Of a stretch of DNA of 64,000 nt, positions 35,850-45,207 are shown piece after piece. Every line of letters begins with the position of its first letter. Within the stretch, counting starts at the first letter, position 1. This DNA comes from Clostridium sp. AF37-5 (lineage in GTDB: Bacteria; Bacillota; Clostridia; Lachnospirales; Lachnospiraceae): contig NZ_QUDR01000005.1 of NCBI RefSeq assembly GCF_003477605.1, positions 1 through 64,000 on the forward strand. The letters run 5' to 3'. The notes beneath the pieces were generated by a model. That model searched no databases. It had not been told where the DNA came from and saw only the letters and a list, made by a program, of their open reading frames with translations. The translations under genes were made by a program, and so were the position numbers.

Positions 35850-36632
35850 CTATTCTCCTTTTAATTGTTGTAACATTTGTTCTTTGTTTTCGCTTCGCAT
35901 AAAGGTCTCACCAATCAATACCGCATTGACACATCCCTTTTCCAGTTCGACAATATTTTCTCTTGTCTTAATACCGCTTTCTGCCACAAAAAGGATTTCT
36001 TTTGGCACCTTTTCGCGAAGTCGGATTCCGTTATGAATATCCACCGTGAAATCTTTTAAGTTCCGGTTATTTACACCGATAATTCTTGCTCCTGCCCGGA
36101 CTGCCATCTGAATTTCTTCTTCATCATGTGCTTCCACCAATGCAGACAATCCCAGTTCATCACAGTGCTTGTGGTAATGGGTCAGTGTCTCTTCATCTAA
36201 CAGAGCACAAATGAGTAATACAGCACTGGCTCCTGCCGCCTTTGCCTCATCAATCATGTATTCATCCACGACAAAATCTTTACGAAGAAGCGGCGTCTGT
36301 ACGTGCTCCGCAATTTCTGCCAGATAATCAATACTGCCTAAAAAGTAATCGGGCTCCGTCAAAACAGAAATTGCATCGGCACCTGCTTTTTCATAGTCTT
36401 TGGCTATTGCCAGATAATCAAAATCCTCGGCAATTACACCTTTGGACGGTGACGCCTTTTTCACTTCGCAGATAAAAGAAACGCCATCCTTTGCCAGTGC
36501 TTTTTCAAAACGAAACGGCTCTGTCGCTTTTGCTTTTTGTTTCGCTTTTTCTGCCATCACATCCGGAGAAATTCTCTTTTTTGATTCTGCTACACGCACT
36601 CTTGCTTTTTCTGCAATTTCATCCAGTATCAT
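35850..36632 (-). CDS. trpC: Indole-3-glycerol-phosphate synthase
   Basis: Ring-closes CdRP to indole-3-glycerol phosphate. The protein is a single-domain enzyme of 260 residues (no fused TrpF). [21 protein letters not shown] carries the first catalytic lysine and the substrate loop. [23 protein letters not shown] carries the second, and [15 protein letters not shown] and VAESGI follow. It lies 11 nt after trpD and 5 nt before trpB. Confidence 0.96.
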   Translation of the reverse strand: MILDEIAEKARVRVAESKKRISPDVMAEKAKQKAKATEPFRFEKALAKDGVSFICEVKKASPSKGVIAEDFDYLAIAKDYEKAGADAISVLTEPDYFLGSIDYLAEIAEHVQTPLLRKDFVVDEYMIDEAKAAGASAVLLICALLDEETLTHYHKHCDELGLSALVEAHDEEEIQMAVRAGARIIGVNNRNLKDFTVDIHNGIRLREKVPKEILFVAESGIKTRENIVELEKGCVNAVLIGETFMRSENKEQMLQQLKGE

Positions 36633-36643
36633 GTCGTCCTCCT

Positions 36644-37654
36644 TTATTGCTGTGTTGCTTTTACAAACTCTTCCATCTTCTCATATGCCTTGCCGCTGTT
36701 AATGAGCTCTTCTGCCTTTTTAATTCCCTCTTCCATCGTCAAATTTTCAGAGCCATGATAAATACCGATACCGGCATTCATAAGAACAACGTCACGTTTC
36801 GCGCCTTTTAATGTTCCGGAAAGAATATCCTTTGTAATCTGTGCATTTTCTTCCGGTGTGCCGCCAACTAACTCAGCCAATGGGTACGTAGAAAGTCCAA
36901 ACTGCTCCGGTGTAATCTCATATGAAGTCAGTTCTCCATCCTTAATCTCACAGCAGTATGTAGGACCCGTTACCGTAATCTCATCAAGTCCATCGCTGCC
37001 GCATACCGACATTCCTCTTGTGACACCAAGATTTGCTAAAACTTCTGCCAGTTTTTCCACCAGTTCTTTATCATAGACACCAAGAAGCTGACGGGAAGCA
37101 TTTGCCGGATTCGTAAGTGGTCCAAGAATATTAAAAATCGTTCTCTCTCCCATTTCTTTACGAACCGGTCCGACATTTTTCATTGCCGAATGATATTTCT
37201 GTGCGAACAAAAAAGCCATATCCGTCTCTTCGAGCACTTCTTCTGCCCGGTCTGTCTCAAGCATTAAATTCACTCCTAATTTTTCAAGAATATCTGCGGC
37301 ACCGCTTTTACTGGAAACACTACGGTTTCCGTGTTTTGCTACCGGGATTCCCGCTGCTGCGATAACAAAGGCTGATGTTGTGGAAATATTAAAGGTTCCG
37401 ACTTCGTCACCACCGGTTCCAACAATTTCAAGAACTTCTTTCTTTGGCTGCAAATGAGTTCCAACAGCTCTCATTCCTTTGGCACATGCCGTTATTTCCG
37501 TAATGGTTTCACCTTTCATACGAAGTGCCGTCAAAAACGCTGCCATCTGAATCTGAGAAGCCTCTCCGGTCATAATTTCTTTCATCGTCTCAAGTGCTTC
37601 CTCGTAAGTTAAATCCTCATTGTTAATTACTTTGTGTAATGCTTCTTTAATCAT
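36644..37654 (-). CDS. trpD: Anthranilate phosphoribosyltransferase
   Basis: Joins anthranilate to PRPP. The 336-residue protein shows the PRPP site EIVGTGGDEVGTFNISTTSAFV, the HGNRSVSSKSGAADILEKLGV segment and FNILGPLTNPA. I prefer the ATG at 37654 (GGAG 8 nt upstream) over a GTG at 37663 that overlaps the ribosome site. It lies 16 nt after trpG. Confidence 0.96.
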   Translation of the reverse strand: MIKEALHKVINNEDLTYEEALETMKEIMTGEASQIQMAAFLTALRMKGETITEITACAKGMRAVGTHLQPKKEVLEIVGTGGDEVGTFNISTTSAFVIAAAGIPVAKHGNRSVSSKSGAADILEKLGVNLMLETDRAEEVLEETDMAFLFAQKYHSAMKNVGPVRKEMGERTIFNILGPLTNPANASRQLLGVYDKELVEKLAEVLANLGVTRGMSVCGSDGLDEITVTGPTYCCEIKDGELTSYEITPEQFGLSTYPLAELVGGTPEENAQITKDILSGTLKGAKRDVVLMNAGIGIYHGSENLTMEEGIKKAEELINSGKAYEKMEEFVKATQQ

Positions 37655-37669
37655 AACAGTCACTCCAAT

Positions 37670-38239
37670 CTAATGTATTTTCAAAAAATTATTTACCAGT
37701 GTCATCCCCTGCGGGGTAAGAATTGATTCCGGATGGAACTGAAGTCCGTATACCGGATATTTTTTATGGCAGACTGCCATGACTTCATCATTTTCGTCTT
37801 TGGCAATCACCTGTAACTCATCCGGCATGGAAGCAAGGTCAGCAATCAGTGAATGATATCTTGCCACCGGAATCTGTTTGTCCAATCCCATAAAAATAGG
37901 GTTTTCGTTATCAATCGTTACCACACTTTGTTTTCCATGCATTAACTGTTTCGCATGACAGATTGTAGCGCCAAACACTTCACAAATTGCCTGGTGTCCA
38001 AGACACACACCAAGAATTGGAAATTCACCTTTTAACTGCCCGATTACTTCCTCACAGATACCGGCATCTTTCGGATATCCGGGACCCGGTGACAAAATAA
38101 TGTGCGTTGGCTTCATCGCCCGAATTTCATCAATGGTGCATTCATCGTTGCGGACCACTTTGATATCCGGCTCAACTGTTCCAAAAAACTGCACCAGATT
38201 ATACGAAAAGCTATCGTAATTATCAATTAGAAGTATCAT
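37670..38239 (-). CDS. trpG: Anthranilate synthase glutamine amidotransferase component
   Basis: Supplies ammonia from glutamine to TrpE. The 189-residue class I amidotransferase has the catalytic Cys in GVCLGHQAICE and the His-Glu pair in GLQFHPESILTPQG. The start overlaps the trpE stop by 4 nt (ATGA), giving coupled synthesis of the two subunits. In some bacteria the same subunit also serves PabA; no pabB is seen here. Confidence 0.96.
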   Translation of the reverse strand: MILLIDNYDSFSYNLVQFFGTVEPDIKVVRNDECTIDEIRAMKPTHIILSPGPGYPKDAGICEEVIGQLKGEFPILGVCLGHQAICEVFGATICHAKQLMHGKQSVVTIDNENPIFMGLDKQIPVARYHSLIADLASMPDELQVIAKDENDEVMAVCHKKYPVYGLQFHPESILTPQGMTLVNNFLKIH

Positions 38240-39702
38240 GGTTTCAGCGCCTCCTTTGCATTTTCAATCGCAAGCATCACAGCCTTTGCTTTGTTGGCTG
38301 ACTCTTCGTATTCCATCCGTGGTTTGCTGTCTGCCACGATACCGCCGCCTGCCTGAACATAAACTTTACCATTCTTTTTCACTGCCATACGGATGGCAAT
38401 GCAGGTGTCTAAGTTTCCACTGAAATCAATATATCCAAGCGCTCCACCGTAAATGCCGCGCGGTTCTTTTTCCAGTTCATCAATAATTTCACAGGCGCGG
38501 ATTTTCGGTGCTCCCGATAAAGTTCCCGCCGGCAATACGGAAGCGATGGCATCCAGCGCATCCTTATCTTTGCGGATATTGCCTTCCACCTGTGAGCAGA
38601 TGTGCATGATTTTGGAATACTTGTGAATCATTTTGTATTTGGTCACTTCCACCGAACCAAACTCAGAGATTCTTCCCAAATCATTTCTTCCCAAATCCAC
38701 TAACATGTTGTGCTCCGACAATTCTTTTTCATCGGATAACAAATCTTCAACAAGTGCTTCATCTTCTTTTTCATCATTTCCTCGCGGTCTTGAACCGGCA
38801 ACCGGGAATGTGATTAAACGCCCATTCTCTAAACGAACCAAAGTTTCCGGTGAGGTACTCATGATTTCTACATCTTCCAAATTCATATATACCATGTATG
38901 GTGACGGATTCGTTGTCCGTAGCACACGGTATGGATGAATCAGACTTCCCTCATAATCACTGGAAAAGCGTCTTGATAAAACTGCCTGAAAAATATCACC
39001 ATCGTAAATATATTCTTTTGTCTTTTCAACAATCTTCGTATATTCATCTTCTGTGACATTGCACTCAAATTTCACTTTGTCATAAATTGGCTCTTCCGGA
39101 ATCCTCGACTCATCGCGAATCAAAGCAATCATTCCTTTGATATCCGCTTTTGCCTTTGCATAGTTGGCGGCAATATCACCATCCGCCCGGACATTTACAA
39201 TGAGGACAATTTTTTGTTTCAAATGGTCATAGGCAATCACCTTATCAAACATCATCAAATCATAATCCTCAAATTCGCCCCGCTTAACCGAGAGTTTCTT
39301 TTCCGCCTGAGCAATCATCGCATAGGCAAAATATCCGACAAACCCACCGGCAAATGGTGGCATTCCTTCAATCTTAGGAGCTTTATGCTCTGCTAAGATA
39401 TCTCTTAATATCCGGAAACAATCGTCTGTCTCAACCGTTTTTGTCTCCTGTCTTTGTTTTATCGTTACTGTATTTTCCCTGCAGGAAACCCGCATAACAG
39501 GGTCATATCCGAGGAACGAATACCGTCCCCATTTCTCTCCTCCCTCAACACTCTCTAACAAGTAATAATTCTTTTTTCCTGCCGCGATTTTTCTTAATAA
39601 CTGAATCGGCGTAACCAAATCGGCAAAAATTTCTTCCTGAATCGGTACTAAATCGTACCCTTTTGCCAGTTCTTTCACTTCTTCTAACGTTTTTGTTGTC
39701 AT
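38236..39702 (-). CDS. trpE: Anthranilate synthase component I
   Basis: Makes anthranilate from chorismate. The 488-residue protein starts at MTTKTLEEVKELA (39702) with GGAGG just ahead. LLESVEGGEKWGRYSFLGYDP near residue 47 includes the LLES element that forms the tryptophan feedback site. The chorismate-binding domain shows IFQAVLSRRF, FPVAGSRPRG, DLGRNDLGRI and AGTLSGAPKIRA. It is the first gene after a T-box leader (39784-40067), so the operon is expected to be made when uncharged tRNA-Trp accumulates. Confidence 0.97.
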   Translation of the reverse strand: MTTKTLEEVKELAKGYDLVPIQEEIFADLVTPIQLLRKIAAGKKNYYLLESVEGGEKWGRYSFLGYDPVMRVSCRENTVTIKQRQETKTVETDDCFRILRDILAEHKAPKIEGMPPFAGGFVGYFAYAMIAQAEKKLSVKRGEFEDYDLMMFDKVIAYDHLKQKIVLIVNVRADGDIAANYAKAKADIKGMIALIRDESRIPEEPIYDKVKFECNVTEDEYTKIVEKTKEYIYDGDIFQAVLSRRFSSDYEGSLIHPYRVLRTTNPSPYMVYMNLEDVEIMSTSPETLVRLENGRLITFPVAGSRPRGNDEKEDEALVEDLLSDEKELSEHNMLVDLGRNDLGRISEFGSVEVTKYKMIHKYSKIMHICSQVEGNIRKDKDALDAIASVLPAGTLSGAPKIRACEIIDELEKEPRGIYGGALGYIDFSGNLDTCIAIRMAVKKNGKVYVQAGGGIVADSKPRMEYEESANKAKAVMLAIENAKEALKP

Positions 39703-39783
39703 ACTTACCTCCATTCTAAAGCATTTATCGCTTTTTGGAACGGTGTGATTGAATCAGAAGTATAATCAGTAATCTTAGGAAAT

Positions 39784-40067
39784 AAAAAAGCTCTTATCCC
39801 TATCCTTCTTCGGATATAGGGACAAGAGCTGTAAATTCTCCTGCGGTACCACCCACATTGATTACAAAGTAATCCACTCAATCATGCACCATCATGCATT
39901 CCTGTAGATAACGGTCCAGGTTTCCGTCAGCGTCTACTCTCAGACTTGATTTCAAGCTGCCCTCCCGAGTCCATTCACTGTCCACTGGCTATTGCCTCGC
40001 ACCTGCCGGCAACTCTCTGAAAACGACATAGACACCTACTATTCTCGGTCAACGGTTTTTCCATCTG
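39784..40067 (-). promoter_or_regulatory. T-box riboswitch with terminator (trp operon leader)
   Basis: On the minus strand the leader carries an AGAGA bulge (about 40014-40020) and a candidate specifier TGG at 39972-39974 within GAATGGACT, which codes Trp. The T-box core GGGTGGTACCGCAGG is at 39841-39855. A strong terminator ends the leader (arms AGCTCTTGTCCCTAT and ATAGGGATAAGAGCT) with a TTTTTT run at 39785-39790. Uncharged tRNA-Trp would favour the antiterminator and transcription into trpE, about 80 nt downstream. Confidence 0.9.
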
Positions 40068-40073
40068 CTACTA

Positions 40074-40102
40074 ATATACTCTCATTTTTTTTTGATGTCA
40101 AC
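40074..40102 (-). promoter_or_regulatory. Promoter of the trp operon leader
   Basis: TTGACA (40097-40102), 17-bp spacer rich in A, and TATATT (40074-40079) on the minus strand, starting 5 nt after the smpB stop. The leader RNA would start near 40067. Confidence 0.8.
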
Positions 40103-40107
40103 ATTTT

Positions 40108-40575
40108 TTATAAATTTTTCACTTTAAACTCCCGTTCTGCCGCTCGGCGCTGATCTTTTTTAGCAATATCCTGACGTTTGTCATATAATTTTTTACCTTT
40201 TGCCAAAGCAATCTCGACTTTTATCAAACTTCCCTTAAAATATACACTGAGCGGAACTAACGTATAACCTTTTTGATTCATCTTTCCAATCAGTTTACGA
40301 ATCTCATATTTGTGAAGCAGAAGTTTTCTTACACGCAGCGGATCTTTGTTAAAAATATTTCCTTTTTCGTACGGATTGATATGCATACCGTAAATCTGCA
40401 CTTCATTATTTTTGTCAATCCGGATAAATGCCTCCTTAATGCTGCAATGCCCCTGCCTGACGGATTTCACCTCCGTGCCAACAAGTTCTATACCTGCTTC
40501 ATACTTTTCTTCTATAAAATAATCATGCCATGCTTTTTTATTATTTGCAATTAATTTGCGTGTTTCTTTTCCCAT
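40108..40575 (-). CDS. smpB: SsrA-binding protein
   Basis: Partner of tmRNA in rescue of stalled ribosomes. The 155-residue protein starts at [20 protein letters not shown] (40575), with AAAGGAG upstream. [26 protein letters not shown] and the C-terminal [12 protein letters not shown] are family hallmarks. It follows rnr by 13 nt, the common rnr-smpB arrangement. The tmRNA gene ssrA is not visible in this window. Confidence 0.96.
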   Translation of the reverse strand: MGKETRKLIANNKKAWHDYFIEEKYEAGIELVGTEVKSVRQGHCSIKEAFIRIDKNNEVQIYGMHINPYEKGNIFNKDPLRVRKLLLHKYEIRKLIGKMNQKGYTLVPLSVYFKGSLIKVEIALAKGKKLYDKRQDIAKKDQRRAAEREFKVKNL

Positions 40576-40588
40576 GCTTTTTTCTCCT

Positions 40589-42742
40589 TTATTCACTGTC
40601 TTTTGGCGAATTATCGGCAATCGCAAAATCAATCGTTCTGGTCAGCCGGTCCGCTCCAATCACACGAATCTTTACGGTTTGCCCCATACTATATTCTTTT
40701 CCGGAATAATGCCCAATCACGCGGTACTTTTCCTCCTGATATTCGTACTGGTCATCATCCATATCCGCAAGGCGAATCATTCCTTCCACCGTGTTGTCAA
40801 GTTCTACATAAATTCCCCACGACGTGACACCGCTGATAATTCCCTCATACATTTCTCCGATATGAGCCTGCATATATTCTACCTTTTTCATTTTATCCAC
40901 TTCACGCTCTGCCTCATCAGCAAGACGCTCACGGTCGCTGCATCGCTTTGCAACTCCCGGCAAAATGGATTCATAATGGGCAATTCTCTTTGGGGAATGT
41001 CCATACCGCAAATTCTCTTTAATAATTCGATGAATCTGCAAATCCGGATAACGGCGGATTGGCGAAGTAAAGTGACAGTAATACTGCGTCGCCAGACCAA
41101 AATGTCCGGTGTTTACCGTTGTATATTGTGCCCGCTTCATTGCCCGCAAAGTCAGACGGCTCAAAAAAGCCTCTTCCTTAGTTCCTTCTATTTCCTCAAT
41201 TAATTTTTGAATTTCCCACGGATGAATCTCTCCCTGGCTCAGTTTGATATGATGTCCAAAGCCAGCCGTCATGCGCGCTAAATCCTGAATCTTCTCCGCA
41301 TCCGGATATTCATGTGTACGATATAAAAACGGAATGTCCATCCAGAAATATTCTTCTGCCACAACCTGATTTGCCGCCAGCATAAATTCTTCAATTATTT
41401 TGGTTGCAATATTTCTGTCGTATGGCTCAATAGCAACCGGATGCCCTTTGTCATCTAATTTTATTTTACACTCCGGAAAGTCAAAGTCAATGGAACCTTT
41501 CTTTTTTCTCTTTTTGCGAAGAATCAAAGCCAGTTCTTTCATTGACTCAAACATCGGCACAAGTTTCTCGTACCGCTCGCAGGTTTCTTTTTTATGGTTG
41601 GTAACGATGTCATTCACATCCGTATAACTCATCCGCTCATTCACACGAATCACCGTCTCCGCAATACGGTGGGATTTCACCTGTCCCTTTTTATCAATTG
41701 TCATCATACAACTTAACGCCAGACGATCAACACCCGCATTTAACGAGCAAATTCCGTTGCTAAGTGCCAACGGAAGCATTGGTATTACGCGGTCGACTAA
41801 ATAAACACTTGTCCCACGATTGAGTGCTTCTTTATCAAGCGGCGAATGTTCCGTGACATAATGGGATACATCCGCAATGTGAACACCAAGTTCATACTCA
41901 CCCTCTGCCGTCTTATTTAGCGTAATCGCATCATCCAAATCTTTGGCATCTTCCCCGTCAATGGTGACGGTGTCCTGATTTCTTAAATCCACACGTCCAC
42001 CAATCTCAGACGGCTCCACAACAAGTGGAATTTTTGCCACCTGTGCCATCACTTCATCCGAAAATGAATCCGGCAGACCAAACCCTTTTACAATCGACAT
42101 AATATCTACGCCCGGATCACTTGGCCGTCCTAATATCTGTGTCACATAACCTTCCGGACTTTTTTTGTCATCTCCGTAATCCGTAATTTCAACAACTACC
42201 TTATGTCCATTTTCTGCCTCTAAAGTCGCTCCCTTTGGAATATAAATATCCTGATTCCATTTCAAATTATCCGGTAAAACAAATGTGATTTTTCCTTTTC
42301 TCTGAAACGTTCCAACAACTGTATGAATGGCACGTTTCACAATCTGGATTACCTCGCCTTCCGGCCGTCTTCCAGACATCCAGGCACTCTTTTTCAAAAG
42401 AACTTTTACTAAATCACCATGAAAGGCATGGTTGCAATAAGGTTCCGGAATGAAGATATCTTCTTTCTGTCCTTCCACTCTTACAAAGCCAAATCCTTTC
42501 TGGGTTGCCATAAATTCTCCAACAACAATATTTTCCTCCGGCATTCCGACAAGCCCCCTGCGGTTTATTGCAATTTTTCCTTTTGCAATAAGGCGGTCAA
42601 GAACCTCATGAAATTCTCCTCTCTGTTTTTTCGGAACATTCATAAGTGCTGCCATTTCTTTTATTTTCATCGGGCGGTAATGTTCATCTTCCACAAAAGA
42701 TAAAATCATGTGTTCCCGCTCGTGCATTCTTTCTTCCTGCAT
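40589..42742 (-). CDS. rnr: Ribonuclease R
   Basis: 3'-to-5' exoribonuclease that degrades structured RNA and works with SmpB-tmRNA. The 717-residue protein starts at [10 protein letters not shown] (42742), with GAGGAG ahead. It has an N-terminal winged-helix and cold-shock region ([18 protein letters not shown]), the RNB catalytic core with its Asp cluster ([16 protein letters not shown]) and [13 protein letters not shown], and a C-terminal S1 domain ([20 protein letters not shown]). The Lys-rich C-terminal tail of the enterobacterial enzyme is absent. It lies between secG and smpB. Confidence 0.97.
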   Translation of the reverse strand: MQEERMHEREHMILSFVEDEHYRPMKIKEMAALMNVPKKQRGEFHEVLDRLIAKGKIAINRRGLVGMPEENIVVGEFMATQKGFGFVRVEGQKEDIFIPEPYCNHAFHGDLVKVLLKKSAWMSGRRPEGEVIQIVKRAIHTVVGTFQRKGKITFVLPDNLKWNQDIYIPKGATLEAENGHKVVVEITDYGDDKKSPEGYVTQILGRPSDPGVDIMSIVKGFGLPDSFSDEVMAQVAKIPLVVEPSEIGGRVDLRNQDTVTIDGEDAKDLDDAITLNKTAEGEYELGVHIADVSHYVTEHSPLDKEALNRGTSVYLVDRVIPMLPLALSNGICSLNAGVDRLALSCMMTIDKKGQVKSHRIAETVIRVNERMSYTDVNDIVTNHKKETCERYEKLVPMFESMKELALILRKKRKKKGSIDFDFPECKIKLDDKGHPVAIEPYDRNIATKIIEEFMLAANQVVAEEYFWMDIPFLYRTHEYPDAEKIQDLARMTAGFGHHIKLSQGEIHPWEIQKLIEEIEGTKEEAFLSRLTLRAMKRAQYTTVNTGHFGLATQYYCHFTSPIRRYPDLQIHRIIKENLRYGHSPKRIAHYESILPGVAKRCSDRERLADEAEREVDKMKKVEYMQAHIGEMYEGIISGVTSWGIYVELDNTVEGMIRLADMDDDQYEYQEEKYRVIGHYSGKEYSMGQTVKIRVIGADRLTRTIDFAIADNSPKDSE

Positions 42743-42774
42743 TTTATTTCTCCTCATATCTCTATTTCCAAAGA

Positions 42775-42813
42775 TAAAACAAAACACCTCCTCAAACTGC
42801 TGTGAGGAAGTGT
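42775..42813 (-). terminator. Terminator between secG and rnr
   Basis: On the minus strand ACACTTCCTCA and TGAGGAGGTGT pair over 11 bp (one G-U), followed by TTTTGTTTT. It lies 43 nt after the secG stop and about 35 nt before the rnr start, so it may only attenuate read-through from ftsZ-secG. Confidence 0.7.
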
Positions 42814-42855
42814 CTTACTTTGTTATCGTATGCCTGATTCACAAACAAATCTTTT

Positions 42856-43098
42856 TTAGTCTAACCATGAAGTACAAAGAACTACCGATAATACAACAAA
42901 TAATACGGCAAGTACTCTGGTGATTTTAACAAGCATTCCCTCCTGGGAACGACCTTTGTTCTTTGACCAATAACTGTCTGCAGCACCGCTCAAAGCGCCA
43001 AGACCTGATGTTTTACCTTCCTGCATTAATACTACAATTACGAGTGCAATACAAATAATAATATATGCTACTGTCGCAATCATCTTCAATGTTGACAT
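42856..43098 (-). CDS. secG: Preprotein translocase subunit SecG
   Basis: Small subunit of the SecYEG channel. The 80-residue protein has two hydrophobic helices (about 4-24 and 55-76) joined by QEGKTSGLGALSGAADSYW, the conserved SecG loop. It starts 3 nt after the ftsZ stop, so it is probably read with ftsZ. The secG-rnr-smpB order is common in Firmicutes. Confidence 0.93.
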   Translation of the reverse strand: MSTLKMIATVAYIIICIALVIVVLMQEGKTSGLGALSGAADSYWSKNKGRSQEGMLVKITRVLAVLFVVLSVVLCTSWLD

Positions 43099-43101
43099 TT
43101 T

Positions 43102-44355
43102 TTAGTCCTCCTGTTTCTTATTAGTAAGGAATGTAGGAATCTTAATATCATCCATTCCCTGTTTGTCATTTGACATTGGATTTGCAATTCCACGGCTCAC
43201 TACCGGCATCTCTTCTTTTACCGCTTGACGTTCTGTGGCTCTTGTCGGAGAAACTCCGGAAACCTGGCTTTTCTTTGCCTGACTGTTAAATCCATCTAAA
43301 AAGCTCAAACCGCTTTTCTGTGGAGTCGTTTGACGATTTTTCAAAAAACTTGGTGTACCAGATGCACCAAAATTGGAACTGAAAGCGGAAGCAGGTTTTG
43401 ATTCCTGATCAAGTCCGGTTGCAATTACTGTAATCATAACAGAATCCGAACTTGTCTCATCATACATGGCACCGAAAATAATTGTTGCATCTTCTCCTGC
43501 CAGTTCCTGAACATAAGTAGCAGCCTCATTGGCTTCAATCAGACTAACCTCACCGGACACATTAATAATAACATGTGTTGCGCCGTCAATGGATGTCTCC
43601 AGAAGCGGACTAGTGATTGCCTGTTTCACAGCATCGATGCACTTCTCATCGCCCTTACCTTCACCGATACCAATATGTGCAATTCCTTTATCTTTCATTA
43701 CTGTTACAACATCGGCAAAGTCAAGATTAATCAGTGCCGGTGTGTTAATCAAATCGGTAATACCCTGAACACCCTGCTGTAATACTTCATCTGCTTTTTT
43801 CAATGCCTCAGGCATCGTCGTTCTTCGGTCGCAGATTGCAAGCAGTTTATCGTTTGGAATTACAATCAGTGTATCCACGCACTCTTTGAGTTTCTCAATT
43901 CCACCGAGTGCATTTTTCATACGTATTTTACCTTCAAAATTAAATGGCTTTGTGACGATACCTACCGTCAATTTACCCATATCTTTTGCAATTTTAGCAA
44001 CAACAGGTGCTGCACCGGTTCCGGTTCCACCACCCATACCGCAGGTAACGAATACCATATCGGCATCTTTTACAATCTCAGCTAATTCATCACGGCTCTC
44101 TTCTGCAGCCTTCTCACCGATTTCAGGCTTTGCTCCGGCACCAAGTCCCTTTGTCAGTTTTTCCCCAATCTGCATACAAATCGGTGCCTTGCAGCGTTTC
44201 AAAACCTGCTTGTCCGTGTTAATACATACAAACTCGACACCTTTGATGCCCTCATCTATCATTCGATTCACGGCATTATTCCCAGCTCCACCAACACCAA
44301 TTACAAGTAGATTCGCTGTTTCATTCTCTGCCTCACTCGTCATAATCTCTAACAC
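43102..44355 (-). CDS. ftsZ: Cell division protein FtsZ
   Basis: Tubulin-like GTPase that forms the division ring. The start is a GTG at 44355 (GGAGG 7 nt upstream), giving 417 residues. The GTP-binding landmarks are [15 protein letters not shown], the tubulin signature [16 protein letters not shown], and the catalytic T7 loop NLDFADV. The C-terminal linker is long and low-complexity and ends in [15 protein letters not shown], containing the short tail (IPTFL) that binds partners such as SepF or FtsA. No ftsA gene precedes it, unlike in most Firmicutes. It has its own promoter (44413-44441). Confidence 0.97.
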   Translation of the reverse strand: MLEIMTSEAENETANLLVIGVGGAGNNAVNRMIDEGIKGVEFVCINTDKQVLKRCKAPICMQIGEKLTKGLGAGAKPEIGEKAAEESRDELAEIVKDADMVFVTCGMGGGTGTGAAPVVAKIAKDMGKLTVGIVTKPFNFEGKIRMKNALGGIEKLKECVDTLIVIPNDKLLAICDRRTTMPEALKKADEVLQQGVQGITDLINTPALINLDFADVVTVMKDKGIAHIGIGEGKGDEKCIDAVKQAITSPLLETSIDGATHVIINVSGEVSLIEANEAATYVQELAGEDATIIFGAMYDETSSDSVMITVIATGLDQESKPASAFSSNFGASGTPSFLKNRQTTPQKSGLSFLDGFNSQAKKSQVSGVSPTRATERQAVKEEMPVVSRGIANPMSNDKQGMDDIKIPTFLTNKKQED

Positions 44356-44412
44356 AACAGTTCCTCCTTCTATATTCAATAGAAATCATTATGCACAGTC
44401 ACATATAATTAT

Positions 44413-44441
44413 ATAATACGTTTTTTTGCATGAATAATCAA
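44413..44441 (-). promoter_or_regulatory. Promoter of ftsZ
   Basis: TTGATT (44436-44441), 17-bp spacer, TATTAT (44413-44418) on the minus strand between divIB and ftsZ, about 58 nt before the ftsZ GTG. This allows ftsZ expression independent of the long dcw transcript. Confidence 0.65.
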
Positions 44442-44469
44442 GTACAAATTTACAAAAATAGCAACTTAT

Positions 44470-45192
44470 TCATTTTTGGGGCTGTTTTAAAATGACATCA
44501 CCGCCAACTTTATAATTTCTCAAATCAATTTCGCCGGTCTGTCCGTTTTTCTCAACCTTGGCAAGCACGCTCGACAGCGCAGAAATTTCTTCATCATAAT
44601 TCTCTTTTTTACCAAGAGACACCTGAATTTCACCGGCGTACAGATAAGCTTCGTTCTTACTGTCAAATACAACTTTATCCCAGTTCACGTTATAGTGCTT
44701 AAAAAGATTTGCCAAATTTAAAATCTGGTTTAAAAGGGAATCATCTTCCATCTGCACTTTTGAATATAACGTAAAAGTCGTCAGATTCTTCGTCTCAAAC
44801 AAAGGAATCTCCTTTACGGCTTTGTCCGAGCTTTGCAGTACAATACCATCTTTATCAAAGTAAATATACTGGTTCGAATACGCAATTCCTGCCACAATGC
44901 TTTTCTCATACAGTTTAATATGAATCTCATTCGTAGACGGATAATTCACTTCATATTCACGTACAAATGGCAAATCCGGGGTTAACGATAACTTCTGCAT
45001 AAGCCAGAATGTCAAAATATTTTTCTCAAATATATTTGACTGGAATTTTTCTTTCATTTCACGGCTGCTGTAATAGGTGTTTCCCTCAATCGATACTTTT
45101 TTCACACGAAAGAAAAAAGCACAGAATAAGAGTATCACAACAACCGCTCCGATTACCCACAGTCCTTTATGACTTTTCCTTTGTTCTTCCAT
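44470..45192 (-). CDS. divIB: Cell division protein DivIB/FtsQ
   Basis: Bitopic division protein that links FtsL and DivIC to septal wall synthesis. The 240-residue protein has a short cytoplasmic tail, one membrane helix (about 10-30) and an external POTRA domain (VKKVSIEGNTYYSSREMKEKF). A beta domain follows, with YPSTNEIHIKLYEKSIVAGI and YFDKDGIVL. The start at 45192 has AAAGGA at 8 nt; the ATG at 45201 overlaps that site. It follows murA directly, the usual place for divIB ahead of ftsZ. Confidence 0.88.
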   Translation of the reverse strand: MEEQRKSHKGLWVIGAVVVILLFCAFFFRVKKVSIEGNTYYSSREMKEKFQSNIFEKNILTFWLMQKLSLTPDLPFVREYEVNYPSTNEIHIKLYEKSIVAGIAYSNQYIYFDKDGIVLQSSDKAVKEIPLFETKNLTTFTLYSKVQMEDDSLLNQILNLANLFKHYNVNWDKVVFDSKNEAYLYAGEIQVSLGKKENYDEEISALSSVLAKVEKNGQTGEIDLRNYKVGGDVILKQPQK

Positions 45193-45207
45193 TGAAGCCA
45201 TCCTTTC

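Noticed and set aside
39841..40080. Possible short genes or tRNA in the gap before trpE
   Set aside because: The structure is fully explained by a T-box leader; tRNA-like segments are parts of its stems.
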